DNA from: Chrysomallon squamiferum
Lineage: Eukaryota; Mollusca; Gastropoda; Neomphalida; Peltospiridae
Reading direction: 5' to 3'
DNA length: 64,000 nucleotides
NCBI GenBank assembly: GCA_012295275.1
Contig: CM022670.1
Coordinates: forward strand, 32,141,938 to 32,205,937
The stretch's first letter is position 1. The number at the start of each line of letters is the position of its first letter. Below, one piece after another: positions 27,887 through 40,894 of this stretch. The notes beneath the pieces are model-generated. The model was not told where the DNA came from. It searched no databases and saw nothing but the letters and a program-made list of their open reading frames with translations. The position numbers were made by a program, and so were the translations under genes.

Positions 27887-28449
27887 GTTTTTCTTTATTA
27901 TAATTATTATTTATTCATTTGTAAAATAAAATGAAACTCTAAAATAATATTTATTAAGAGTAACAACTAATTAAGCACTATATGCGAAGTGCACAAAGAC
28001 CTTTGTTTAAAATGCATTCTAGGAAAAAAAAAAAAAAAAAAAAAAAAAGCTGCGATAACCAAAACAAAAAAGGGAAAATTCCCGCCTAAAAGTGTCCTAA
28101 CTGAATATCCATTCAAAGAAACGGGGGGAAAAATATCGATTTTTATCTTTTTTTAGCACTGCATGGTAACTTTGCTGTAAAACGTTCTATAAAGATGACG
28201 ATTTTTTAAAAACAAATGTAATTGTATTTTATGTTTAAAAACACGCTTATAAAATTATTTTATCTGCAAATAAAAGTAGCACCATATATGGAAATCAAGT
28301 TTCACACAGAAGTCTGAGACAAAGATACGAAACAGCTGGCCAGTATTTTTTCATTATTGATAACAAGGTGAACGCAAATAAACCTCCATTAAATCTATTT
28401 TTTAGTGCAATATATCTAATTAGTAAAAATATACGTAGCTAATTTTACC

Positions 28450-29300
28450 GTTTGATGCTTCTGGAGGTATCCGTTAATAGTACTTCCTTGATAATCTGGA
28501 GAAACGGACTGTTGCTTTCTTCCCCGGGCAACTGCGAACAATGCTCATTGTCAGCATGCGCAGCACGTGCGATTCATTCGCACGCGCACTGTTCCACTGC
28601 ATCCCTTGCACATTGTTAATCCAGAAACGAAGAAATGCACACAAAAGCTCCGTATGTCGTACAGACATTTTTCAATGAATGAAATTAACAATATTTTCAT
28701 TAATTTTGTTGGAGTAAACCCCTTACATTTACCGAAGTTGATAAAATTCCGATGCACAAACTTTTTTCTTTCTTTTGTACGGGACGTATCAAACCTTAGC
28801 ATAAACAATAAAGACGAGTCGAAGGTTCTTTCATCAATACGCATAACGAAAATTAATTTAAAACATGTTATATAATCGCTTATAGATGAATACGCGTTTA
28901 GTCTGACATATTTCCATTAATTAAATTATCGTTTTTATTTTAATACGTCAGTACCTCTATCAGCATAATAAATGGTAAAAATCGGAAATATATGATATAA
29001 GCAGACCTTTCTTTAGTATTTTCGAGATCCTTTTAAGTCCTTCAGAAATAAACAGGAAGTAAACTCCCACGCAATACTCGCATAGGTAAAACGATTATTT
29101 ACCTGTCCCACGTGCCAAAGTGACAATGAATGACTGTGTAGTAAAAGTTGTAGTAAAGTGGAACAAAGGCGGATCTAAAAATAGCGACAAAAACCCGCTC
29201 TCGCTCTTCGTTTGTCCTCCCTATGAAAAACACTTGCTAAATTTTCATTGGTTCTTGTTTCAAAGGAAGTAACATATAATCTCTATAGGAAGTTGCCTTG
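28450..29300 (+). promoter_or_regulatory. probable OST4 promoter region, CpG-richer
   Basis: CpG dinucleotides become frequent here while they are rare in the rest of the window. The segment 28555-28588 carries GCATGCGCA (NRF1-like), CACGTG (E-box) and CGCACGCGCA. A second CACGTG lies near 29109, and a reversed CCAAT box (ATTGG) lies at 29247-29251. These motifs are typical of housekeeping promoters. The plus-strand donor at 29383/29384 and the OST4 coding exon downstream suggest it drives OST4. The exact start site cannot be read from sequence. Confidence 0.5.
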
Positions 29301-29383
29301 TGACACGTTAGCAGTAGGAATCCGGTGCAGTTACAAACTGCAAATTGTTTTGTGTTTTGTTTATTGCTGAAAATCTCGTGAAG
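29300..29383 (+). other. OST4: probable OST4 5' UTR exon (start approximate)
   Basis: The sequence ...GTGAAG at 29378-29383 is followed by GTATGA, a good donor. Joining to the acceptor at 32341-32342 would place AAG directly before the OST4 ATG. The left boundary is a guess just below the CCAAT-like box. Transcript evidence is needed. Confidence 0.45.
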
Positions 29384-31354
29384 GTATGATAACAAATAAG
29401 AATATAGATATATTTTGTACAGTGTCAAATATACAATTTATAATTAGCAGAAATAGTCAATGACATCAATCACTCAGATTCACTGTCGACAGTGTCGTGC
29501 CTGCAGCCTTCTTCAAGTTCTAGTTCTCATATAACAGTAGTACTAACTAGATCAATTAGTTGTTGTACAAATTGTAGTAGTACAACTTCATAATTATGAT
29601 TTAATATTATGTGATTCACTTCAATATTTCTATCTCCTTTATTTTTGAATTTTATCACAATTTATCACTATATTACATTATTAGTATATACTAATATAGT
29701 TATATACTTATATAGTATATTATTAATCATCATCATCATTATCGTTATTAGTGCAAATGTAGTAAAACTAAAAGAGTGAATAAAATAAATCTTACTGCAA
29801 TTTACATAATACATCCATACCACTCAATTCGACAATTGTGTCTACGTTTGTGACATTTGAACTTCATCATTAATGGTTATATAACCTTGAAAGAACTTCC
29901 TTCATATTTCTTATATAGTTATTGTGGAGTTATTACTGTTAAACCTCATTATAACACTGCACTTGAATGTTTGGTGTTATAATAAGTTCGATGAAAGAGT
30001 TTTCTGAGATTATGAATTACTACATAGATCAAACCTCAAACCCAAATTATGCCAAGTTACAGTTGCTTTTATTTTTATAAGTTGATAAGCTTCTAAGTCA
30101 GTATCATACTAATTTTACAAAAGGGAGGTAAAAGCTGTATTTTTATCATTCGTCTTTTCAAAGTACAAATACTGTGTGGTTAGAAAATTGCAACAATCTG
30201 GTAATGAGAAAGGTACAGATTTCAAATCATTTTACAAAAGTGCCATGCCAGGTTGATTTCCAGTGAAGTTTGTTTCACTAGATAGAACAATATTTTTATT
30301 CATGAAATCTGACACAAAATGAGATTTTGTTTGCTTGATAATTTATATAGAACTGGTGTCTGTCTACAGTTTATTGGGCAATTTTTATGATGTATTGCTA
30401 GAAACAGTAGAAGAATGCAGATAGAGGGGGAGTTAAAATGAACTAAATTTATGTCCACATTATACATACAAAAGTTTTTTTTTACCTTGTTGCCTTTGCT
30501 AAGATACTGGACCAGAAATGGTTAACAAAATCATTTTCAGATCTTCCATTGAAAATATAGTTTGTTTCCAAGTTACAGCTAACATACTTACCATTGTTTT
30601 CAGTACCGGTATGCCTTTGAGAGGGCAGCCAGAATCTTGCTGCATACCATTTCAGAAATTTGTTTTTCCTATTTTAACTGAAAACAGATAAGTGATCAGA
30701 GTATTGCAGCATGCTACAATTAAGATTTTAAAATTTTAAGTCATTATATAAATTAGATGAGGTAAATGTTAAAAAACAAATGGAAAGCTAATAATAAGGG
30801 TAATGTAAGAATAATATTACAATATTTTGAGTGCTACATTCACAGTTGTGAGTTAAGATTTGTTTAACTTGAACATTTATTTATATTATCTATCACCATT
30901 TATTGTTATTGTTGTTGCTGTTATTCTTCTTCTTCTTATTATTTATTCATGAAAACAATTCTTAAATCTTGGTATAATTTTGTCAATAAATTTCAACTTT
31001 ATTACCATTTTTTGTTCATATCGTCAAATTTTCGAGGTTATAAATTTGTGATCTTATTGAAAGCTCGAAAAGAAAAGATGTAAAAATTTATTCCCAGTTT
31101 ATTTTTTATTGATGTTTTTTGTGGTTAAGTCTAACCCACACAGTTTTATGCTGTAAAAAGTGCAGTAATGCAATATGTTTTAGAATTGTGTGATACTCTA
31201 TGTTTTTAATCCATAAAGTAGTGAAATATTTGAAATATGTCTGTTACTGACCTGTTCATCCATCATAATTTTAATATTGTGTTTTCAGAGACACTTAAAG
31301 TAACATAATAATTAAAGATCAAAACTAACAGATACATTTTTATTATTAATCCAG

Positions 31355-31451
31355 TGCACAAGTATATGAGGAAGATATGTATGACTATGATGACTATGAC
31401 GATCAGTATTCAGATGATATGTATGACGACGGAATGACTGAATCAAGTGGT
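31355..31451 (+). other. candidate acidic mini-exon in the OST4 5' intron
   Basis: After TTATTAATCCAG (acceptor ending 31354) an open frame encodes a very acidic, tyrosine-rich peptide: VYEEDMYDYDDYDDQYSDDM, then YDDGMTESSG. Possible donors follow at GTGTAA (31449) or GTAAAT (31452). Using the second would join the frame in phase to the OST4 ATG and give a 25-residue N-terminal extension from the ATG at 31377. The frame upstream of the acceptor does not connect openly to the 5' UTR exon, so translation would start at 31377. It may instead be a chance repeat of GATGACTAT-type words, or an exon of another gene. Confidence 0.3.
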
Positions 31452-31804
31452 GTAAATGTATGTGGACAAATTATATGGAGGATGCAATGTTCTGAGAAGA
31501 ACTGTCTAGAAAGCAATACTGTGAAGATTTTTGCAATAAAGCAGAGGACAAAAAATAAAATCAACATTGAGACATTGCACTCTTCTTGTTTTTGAACCCT
31601 AAGCATTCAGCATCACTAACATCTCATTTGCCACATCTTGAAATATTCCAAATTTTTATTTTGGATCATTCTGAAAAGTTAGCCATTTCAAAATTCCATA
31701 TTTAAATTTGGCATTTGTTCAGTCACCACAGTATAAAGTTCATGTCAGTTTAAAAGCATAGCAATTAGGTGAAGATTTGGTTATTGTGGCATCTTTACCT
31801 AATT

Positions 31805-32014
31805 CAGGGGTTCTTAACCTGTGGTCCACAGACATTTCAAACACTGAAATCATTGTAGTTTTTATTTCACAATTTAAAAGAATGCTGATAACAATTACAT
31901 GTTTGGAAAATGTGTCTGCTATACAGTAAAATTATTCATGTTTGTGCAAAAGTTGTCCGGTTTTCTCTGCATTCTTAAAATGATCTGTGACTCAAAAATG
32001 TTTAAGAACCACTG
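31805..32014. mobile_element. hAT-like MITE (about 210 bp)
   Basis: The left end reads CAGGGGTTCTTAACC and the right end, reverse-complemented, reads CAGTGGTTCTTAAAC. The similarity continues inward through TCCACAGACATTT versus GTCACAGATCATTT. This start is characteristic of non-autonomous hAT elements of the Charlie type. No coding capacity is present. The flanking 8-mers do not match, so the target-site duplication has decayed or the ends are slightly misplaced. It lies in the first intron of OST4. Confidence 0.65.
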
Positions 32015-32138
32015 TCCCCCAAAAAAAAAAAAAAAATAAAAAATAAAAGACTAAAATATCTGGATGCTGACAATGCTTCATACAAGTTTATATTTTTGAT
32101 TTCTTTGAAATTACAAATGGTTCAACTGTTTTGTTTAA

Positions 32139-32456
<318 letters not shown>

Positions 32457-32463
32457 AACACAG
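32457..32463 (+). other. OST4: 3' UTR start and donor site of OST4
   Basis: After TGA the exon runs seven bases to CAG, followed by GTTATT as donor. An intron this close to the stop would not be expected to trigger nonsense-mediated decay. Confidence 0.5.
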
Positions 32464-33021
32464 GTTATTATGTTATTTCTTTTCTTTTCTACTGCTTTAA
32501 ACTCATTGTTTTTTTAGGTTTTTTTTGTCTATTTTTATAATTTCCAGTATGTTCAGAAAGCCAACTTTTAATATACACAAGTATATTTCCATGACTAATA
32601 ATAGCGTCTTACACATATGCTGCATTAACCTACATTAAAAAGAAAGAATGAAATATTTTAACTGCATTCATTTTTAATTTGATTACATAGTATTATTCAT
32701 TTGATCAAGAGCATATTTGCGAAGTTCATTTTCACAGCAACAAGATATCTTATTTATGCACCTTCTGTTAAACAGGAGACCATGAACCATGGCCTTTTAA
32801 GACAAGTAATTTTATTACATACACTATCATAAAATGTAACAGGGTTTGGTTTTCCTTACAGGTTTTTTTTTTTTATATTATAAATCTTACAAAATGATGA
32901 AATTACAGAAATTTATGAAACTAAAATACTTAAAATAATGGTTTCCTAATTGAATTAATAATAATTAAATCTATACTTTTATTTTTGTTTTTTAAAATCA
33001 GTTTTTAAATATATTTTTTAG

Positions 33022-33165
33022 GCCGTGTGAAATTTTGAGCATCATGTTCACAAATTCAGTAAGGAAGCCAGGTGGAAACATCAGGAAACATGGCTGGTTA
33101 TGAATTGCACTGTACATAGACATTATTTTCTGTTCATAATTAAAGAAAATGAAATTACTATAGCA
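33022..33165 (+). other. OST4: probable OST4 3' UTR exon
   Basis: ATATTTTTTAG ends at 33021 and is a good acceptor. The following 140 bases have a more balanced composition than their flanks and end after ATTAAA at 33139-33144, a common variant poly(A) signal. The right end is estimated about 20 bases beyond that signal. Confidence 0.45.
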
Positions 33166-34166
33166 TTGTTTCAGTTGTAATTTTGTTTACCACACAATAG
33201 TTTATAGCATTCTGACAAAACTACTAAATACTTGTAATTAAAAATATGACAGTCTTTTTAATGGTACCAATCTTAATAAAAATTGGCACTGGTTAAGTTA
33301 ATCACTAGTGAGTTACAAACACAGTTTGGCTAAATTGTGTTTATAAAAATAAGTTTCTTAAATTCTGTTGCCAAATATTCAGCTAGGCTTCATTAACTTA
33401 ATTCTTTTAGTTTTAATCTATTGTAAATGCTCAGAATTTAAAAATTAGATGTATGTTACAGGAAAGCAAAATATAGTTTCGAACAATTCCATTATCATAA
33501 AAAGATAATTTGCTAGTTGGTTATCTGACAGAAATTAAACAACTTAACACCATACTTTAATTTATTTTTTTGTTGTACATGTACACTACATTAAATCAGT
33601 AATTTTAAAATAATGGACCCACATTTTGATATGAAGAAGGTATCCGTTACTTCTTAACCATTCACATTTTGAATATCAATATTGTTTGATACTGGGGCAG
33701 AGTAACAACATGGTGCATGAAAAGATAAACAAAAAGGCATCATCAGAGCTTTAGAGTTATTGAATTTATAGCTTTTAATTTATCAAAACCTTCCTTTATG
33801 ATTATTTTGCATTATAATAAGATGCAACTGAAATTATAGGTCAAAATATGCTACCCCTGCAGTTTGTAATATAAGGTAACTGCACCAGCAAAGATAAATG
33901 AGTGATATAGCCCAATATAGGTTAATTAAAAATGTAAAGAATTCAAATCAAAAATGTTTATTTAATTTATTACCAGTTAACTGAACCTGCAAACAACAAT
34001 GTAATCATTAACAGACATGAACTGTGCATCATTTATTAATTTTTGATTACATCTTTATTAATCTGAATGTAATTAGCACCACTGAACAACATCGTCAAGT
34101 TTCTATACACAATTAGACAACATGTTTATCTTAGCCACATACAGTTATCATTCGACTGAACTGAAT

Positions 34167-34172
34167 TTTATT
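34167..34172 (-). terminator. CSE1L: candidate CSE1L poly(A) signal
   Basis: AATAAA on the minus strand lies 270 bases after the CSE1L stop codon and is the first canonical signal I noticed there. The 3' UTR would then end near 34150, about 1 kb from the end of convergent OST4. Confidence 0.45.
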
Positions 34173-34442
34173 ATATAAGATAATAACATACAACAAGATG
34201 AAAGATGTATGCAAACATCATTCAGGAAAATAAGCTTAAATGGTATTGATAAAGCTTCAATGATTAAGCAAATTTATGTGTTTCTACCTGCCATAACTTA
34301 TGTACAATACACTGCATTATTATCATTTGGAGATTTAACACAATCCATTTCGTGTGAGAAAATGGATTCTAGTTTGTCTGCAGTGACACCGGAGAACAGT
34401 TATTATAATGTTCTTGTTCCATCCCAACACTTGGCATTGTTC

Positions 34443-34532
34443 TCAAACCAGATTGACATTGGCTGCAAGAAAATACTGTCTCAGAAAGTTTTGAGCTTCT
34501 GCTTGCAATCCACGACTGATGATCGGTTGCAA
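34443..34532 (-). CDS. CSE1L: CSE1L exon 26 (last coding)
   Basis: Encodes residues 940-968 and the TGA stop; the C terminus ends [13 protein letters not shown], comparable to the family's LQGYLQAA-type end. Confidence 0.95.
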   Translation of the reverse strand: MQPIISRGLQAEAQNFLRQYFLAANVNLV

Positions 34533-37500
34533 CTGAAAGGAAAAAATAAAAATATTAAAGAAACATAAATTGATTTATCTAGATTTTGACCAGTGCTTAA
34601 TCAAAAAAGATTTATAATCTGAACTCAGAATGGTTTAGACACTGATATTTTTTTTTCTCCCTTTTGCTCACAATGGATAATTTAAATTTGAAATTCGATC
34701 ATCAATATTTTAGGAAATTGATATCAGTTTTACATTACATTTAAAAGTGATAAATATTGAAATAACTAACCATGCCAGGATTACGTGAGGATAATTCATA
34801 TAGATGTTTGACCAGATTCATTTTCACATCAGGCACTGTTCCACAAAGAGGGTCATGTTCTTTCTTTCCAGCAAAAGCTAACTGCGAATATGTAGTTTGA
34901 TAACCTAAGATCACAGAATCAAATGAAAGAATTTAAAATTAATATTACATGATAATGTAACTAACAGATCTGTGTTTCTTAAATATTAGAAAAGCACATT
35001 AGATTAATCGTCTTCAAAAATTTATTGTGTAATTATTTAAAAAAAATTTCCAATGTAATTAATTCAAATAACAGATATACTTCATAATTAAAAGGTATCC
35101 AATATTGCTCTTTTCACAAATAAGAAATATTAACATTTTTAGAAATTATAATATTAAAAATTCCATTTCAAAAACCTGATATATCATCAACTTCAATAAA
35201 ATGTTCATCATCTGGTACAGAGACATCCTCAGGCAGCTCAAATAGGCTGATGAGAGCTTGTAACAACTGAGGCCTAAAACAAATACAAAAATAATAATAA
35301 ATGTTTTAATCCACTGCAGTGACATCTCAGTATTTTGTTTATCGTTAAATCCTTTTTTATAGTAATTTAGTCCCTAGACAAAGATCTACCTATTAACTAA
35401 AGTTACATATATTTTTGTAATACCTTCAAATTTACATTTCTAAAGCAAAATGTGCTTAATCAACACTAAATGTCATCACAACAAGTATTAGTGGAATAAA
35501 AGAATAAACATACCATAAGGCTGCATATTCTCCTTGTAACATAGATGGAACTTCTGTAAGTACTTTGGTAACTCCAACTGCACAAATTTTCTTTTCTGTG
35601 TGACCAGAAATCTTCTGAAGATCTTGGAGATATAGCTTCTCAACCACCATGCCAAACATCCTGTAAGAACACAACACCTCAACATATTTTAATACACATT
35701 ATTACATATGTTTTGGGGGGGTTTATTTTTCACTTGTTATTCTTTTACAGCTGAATCAAATAACAGTATTGAAAGATATCATGGTATGTGATGAATCTCT
35801 ATTTAAGAGGGATGAATCAAGACAAAATGTACCAAAAAGGAGAGTTTCTACAATTCATCATGCCTTGAGATCTGTCACCAAACTAGTCTTCTCTGAAACA
35901 ATACCACTGTACCTTGTTTTAAGATTCTGTGATGCTACAGTAGTATTTAACTAATATAAATTCATGCTTATTATACATCCGTAATTTATATTTAACAAAA
36001 ATCTTCAGTATTAAAATAAAAATATTTGTTAACAATGTTAATAATTGCAAGAGAACAGATATTTTTTTCACATTGAAGTAAAATCTGAAACCTTACTTAG
36101 GTTGAATGGAATCCACCATGTCCACAAGTCTCTGGCCACCAAATTTGACAGCATACAGACTGAAAAATACTAACAGACCTGCAAAAGAAAACAATTTAAT
36201 TGTATTTTGGATTTTACTTGTTTTGATAAGATCTTACTGCTCAAATAAAGTGTCACTTTCAGAGGTTGCTATTTTGGATATACCAGCATAATTCAAACTA
36301 AAGCAACAAAAACCTTGTAATAAGAGATTCATACTATTTAACAAATTTAAAAAACTAAGATAAAACAAAAACTGGATAAACAGAATACCAAAATTATAAA
36401 TATTACTCACAATTAAAACCATTGTAAAAGTTTACCTTTATATAAATAATGCTTACTTTTAATAAATTTTGTTGTTTTAGAACTGGAAAGTCTTTGAAAC
36501 AGCAATATAAAGATCTGTTTTATGTACTGGTTAACAAGATCACTGAAAACAAAAGTATACATTTTTGAGTAATTAAATAATGTAAAAAAAAAAAATTACA
36601 GATAAAAAAAAAAATACTTTATTAATGAGAAAAAAGAAAAACATGTTTTTAAACCATACAAACATGAAAGTTCATAATAAGCAAAAGATCAATAATTATT
36701 CATTATATATCTGACAACTATAAAATTTATATCTTTATTGAAAAACTTACACTGGCATAAATTCAATAATGGCATTTAGCAAATAGAATCCCTCATGGTC
36801 ATTTGTTTTTGATGCAATCAATTTTTGAAATATGCCAAGCAAACCATTCTGAAAACAAATGCATAAGAAATTTCTTTAAATAGTGTAATGGATTTAAAAA
36901 AGATAACTATCAAAAAAAAATATTGGGGAAAAATAAATTTTGCTCTGCAATTTAAACAATTAATATTCAGCCATATGGCTCACAACAAAAACTACTGATT
37001 TTAAAATCTGTAACAATTCATTGTCTGAATTACATAAAAATGCTAACCACATAAAAATAAACAATATAAATTGAATAAGTGAGAATTAATAATAAACTCA
37101 CTAATCTGTCTGGTTCTATCTGTCGAGAGCCTTTCTCTATGAAAGCCTGCAGCAGTCTGACGAGAGGTGGAATGTTACCTGGTCTCTCCCACAAAACAGG
37201 TGCAAGCAGGTGAGGAAACAAAGCTATGTAAGTTTCAGGAATACAACCAGTATGCAGCTCAATCAATAGAGACAGCATTTGAAATACATATGGCATGAAC
37301 TCTGAAAATGATAGAACAAATCAATATTTAAATCAGAATATTTCATATTAATAGCAATGCATTTATTTATTTATTTATTTAAAACACTTATTTAACTGTA
37401 ATAACACTGATTTACTTTTGAAAAATGCCATATTTTTTTTTTTTTTTAAATCTGGTAAAAATGGACAATAAATGTTATGATTAGTATGCCTTATTATAAC

Positions 37501-40500
37501 AAAGCATAATTGAAAGTAACAAATGAAACAGTTTTTGTTTATAAATAATACAGACCATTTGTAAAAAATCCCAAATAAACAAAAAACATTGAGAAATTGT
37601 TAGTTACTGTCTGTTTTAATTTCTTAAAAAGAAGTTGCTATAATAATTAAAAAATAAAATAAAAGGCATCAACTATTATTTACATCATAAGAAATAAGCT
37701 GACATATTTTTGTAATTCTAAAAAAGAAATTACCTTGAACATCTTGCTGTAGAATATCGGTGAAGGGAGGAAACAGAGAATCTTCAAACATCTTCACAGC
37801 AGATGGGTCATGTTTGCAAGATGTACGAATGGCAATGCAGAAGCACTCAAACAAATAGTGATTAAAATGAGGTTTGCTGGGATTCTGAAATTAAACAAAA
37901 ATTAACTGATTATGTAAACATTCTAAACAAATATACAAGTGAATCAATACTGTAAAGAGAGAAAACTGAAACTGTTAGTGTATCATTCATAAAACATTAA
38001 TCATGATAAGGTGAATAAGGAATAGGATAAAACAATGATTTAACTGCAGTACAACAAAATAAACCTCAAATATCAACATTGAATTTACATTTGATATTAT
38101 TATTAATGAGGGAAAAAGATAAATAATTATTATCGTTACAATACAGTCAATAAAAAGGTCTCACCTTGCTAACCAGAACAAGTTTTGCAGTGAGACTTTT
38201 CAGGAGATCAGGAACCATAGGGATAATATTTTCATTCAATAAAGACATTGTCCGCATGATAGCTGGATAAAAAATAAAAAAGACAAATGAAAATTCTCTT
38301 ACGAACCAAATTATTTAGTAAATAATAATTTTTTTGTTGTTGTTGGAATCTAAATCAGTTGATGTAACAATGAAAAAAAAAAGATAAATTTATTTTCTGA
38401 AATTTGATGAAGAAATAAGATGTATAAAAATCATTACAGATACTGCACCTTTCATTAAATATTCATTTTCAGTTGATCCAGGCAATTCCATGGCAGAAAA
38501 CAAACTGGACATAAGGTCTGCAGCAAGATCTTTGACATCAGCTGTTGTTATTCTGAAATACCAAAATATTTTGGAATATTTTAGATTTGGATGACAGAAC
38601 TCTTCAAATTTCTCTAATCATTTTTAAAACAGCTATCAAGTTGTTTTTCTTTCAATGATACTGTAAAAAAAAAAAAAGAAAGTAAAAAAATAAAATTCTT
38701 TATTGTGTCTTATAAAGTAATTTTTAGTGAGTCCATTTCTATAACTAAAATTAAAGTTATAATTCATAAAAACTATTAAAAAACATTAATAATTCAATAT
38801 ATATTTGTATATATCATTAAAAAATGAAAAACAAAGAGATAATAAAATGTATTTACGCAGACTGCCCTCCTGGCTGCCTGACCATGAACAGTCTTTCAAG
38901 TGTATGGGCTGAATAGGTGTGCACAACTACACTATTACTTTTTAAATGTTTTATTAAATATGGCAGGCTTGAAATCAGGACTTCTCTAGGCAGCTGAATT
39001 TAAAACAAAATATTTTATTTAATAAGACATAATATAAACTGTATGAAGACACGTTTTTATTGTAAGAAGAATATTTGAATAAAATTATTTAAATTATTCA
39101 GATAGAGGAATACAATGTTAAATGTACAGTGCTAGGGCTTGATGAAGAAATAATGTATGGCATGTGCAGCCATCCCTTGATTTAAAAAAATGTCATTCAT
39201 AATAATAATAAAAACAAATATATATTATTTTCCCATTACAAACATTTTTTACGTGTGGTTCACAAGTCTAACAAAAATTAACTGCAATGTGAGCACACTA
39301 ATTATCTGCCATGTACAGAATAGTCTTAACCCCCATTTTCATATTGTTTTTATGCTGACCAAGATAAAATTTAAACAGCATAATTAAAAAATAAAAATCA
39401 TAAGTAATTTGGAAATGCACTAGTAAATAATCAGTTTGTAGATTAAAAACACTAACCTGGCTTCTGAAAACCATTAAATATTTGATAGCATCAGCTTTCA
39501 GAACTGGAAACTCATTTACTGAAAACAACATAAATTTTCCACAAAATTACATTGTAACTATGATGATTAAATTAATTTCTGGCTACTGATCTATAATATT
39601 TTGATCATAAAAGTAATCTGTTTCATAATATAGGATCTGAATTTTATTTCAAATGAATTTATTGTTAAATTAAAAAAAAAAAGGATTGTTGATACTAATT
39701 AGTATTCTGTGACAGCCATCATTCTGAATGAAATATGAAATATACAAATCAACATTTTCTTCTAATATGAATGATCAAGAACCATTCAATCAGTTGATGT
39801 GGAAAATATATTTTTTATATAATAATAAAGAAGTTTTATTCTTATCGATATAACAATGACTGTGAAAAGGAAATGGTGAAAATATTTAAGTTTTTAATGG
39901 AAATGTAAAAACCCACTGTTAGGAGACTGAATATCTGGAAGAATCTGTGCCTGATAGAAGTCAGATATGTTGACCAAGCTGCTGGTCTGGGTTACTCCTT
40001 GCTGAAACCACAAATATTAATAATCATCTGTCAAAGATATAAAACAGACTGGATAGCTTATCTGGTTTTCAAACAGAGATTTTTCTGAAATCAAAAATAT
40101 TTTCATTTGTGGATGTTTTTTTTGTTGTTGTTATTGTTCAATTAATTATATAAATTTTGATAAAAATAGCTTTCTTATCTTAAATCAATAAAATATTAAT
40201 TGCTAAAAGCTTTAAGTAAACTATCAAATAATCATTTTTGTTTGCTGAATAAAAAATCATACCTTTTGTGTTTGTGCTTTAGCTGCTAGTGAAGTAACTA
40301 AGTAAATAGCAGCATCTTTACTTTTCCAACTGGCAGTGGGATTTTTAGAATATTCCTGGAAACCAAAATAATCAAAATTTCATTACAAATAAAAAAACTA
40401 TTTTAAATTTAAGAATATTTTGTTGAATTTTCTTCACTTCTTTTTGCTGATTCAGACTTATCTGCATGAATACTTTCATTTATTTATTTTCATTTTGAGT

Positions 40501-40807
40501 GTTATTCAAAACAGGGTCTTTCAGTTTAATTATTAATATTTATTCACAACTCACACAGATTTGGCAATTTTCAGAATACATTTAATATTAACACAACCCA
40601 TTCAAAAATGTTTCCTCAATTATACAATATATTAACTCACTTCTAAAAGGCCTTGAACATATGTTGAAAAATTCTGTATCACTGGTCCTTCAAACATTTT
40701 GCACAGAGCCTGAACAAGATCACATGCTGCTCGTCTTCGAGTGTCAACATCTGTACAAAACATCTTAACATTATAGAGATTAGAGATTGAGAGAGAGAGA
40801 GATTGAG

Positions 40808-40894
<87 letters not shown>

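Larger units (their letters stand above)
1..28430. other. gene desert, no recognisable gene
   Basis: I could not find a convincing coding exon in this 28 kb apart from one unrecognised protein-like fragment at 17224-17412. The open frames present are short, A+T driven and lack splice-site support. The stretch is mainly low-complexity A/T-rich DNA with microsatellites and decayed tandem repeats. It is interrupted by blocks of 80-420 bp with balanced base composition, listed separately as possible regulatory islands. Such a pattern is often seen around developmental regulators, but no such gene is visible here. Confidence 0.6.

Noticed and set aside
28551-28875. Overlapping open frames on both strands (97 and 102 codons)
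   Set aside because: They lie in the CpG-richer promoter patch, overlap each other and show no recognisable domain. Relaxed stop frequency explains them.
29129-29269. Short frame from an ATG within the OST4 promoter region
   Set aside because: It reads about 45 codons with no similarity and lies upstream of the likely transcription start.
34209-34568. 119-codon plus-strand open frame
   Set aside because: It lies antisense over the last CSE1L exon and 3' UTR, which explain the sequence fully.
35769-35954. 61-codon plus-strand frame in a CSE1L intron
   Set aside because: The base composition is balanced and it looks somewhat protein-like, but I found no family match, splice sites or repeat ends. 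It may be an old inserted fragment and is not callable.
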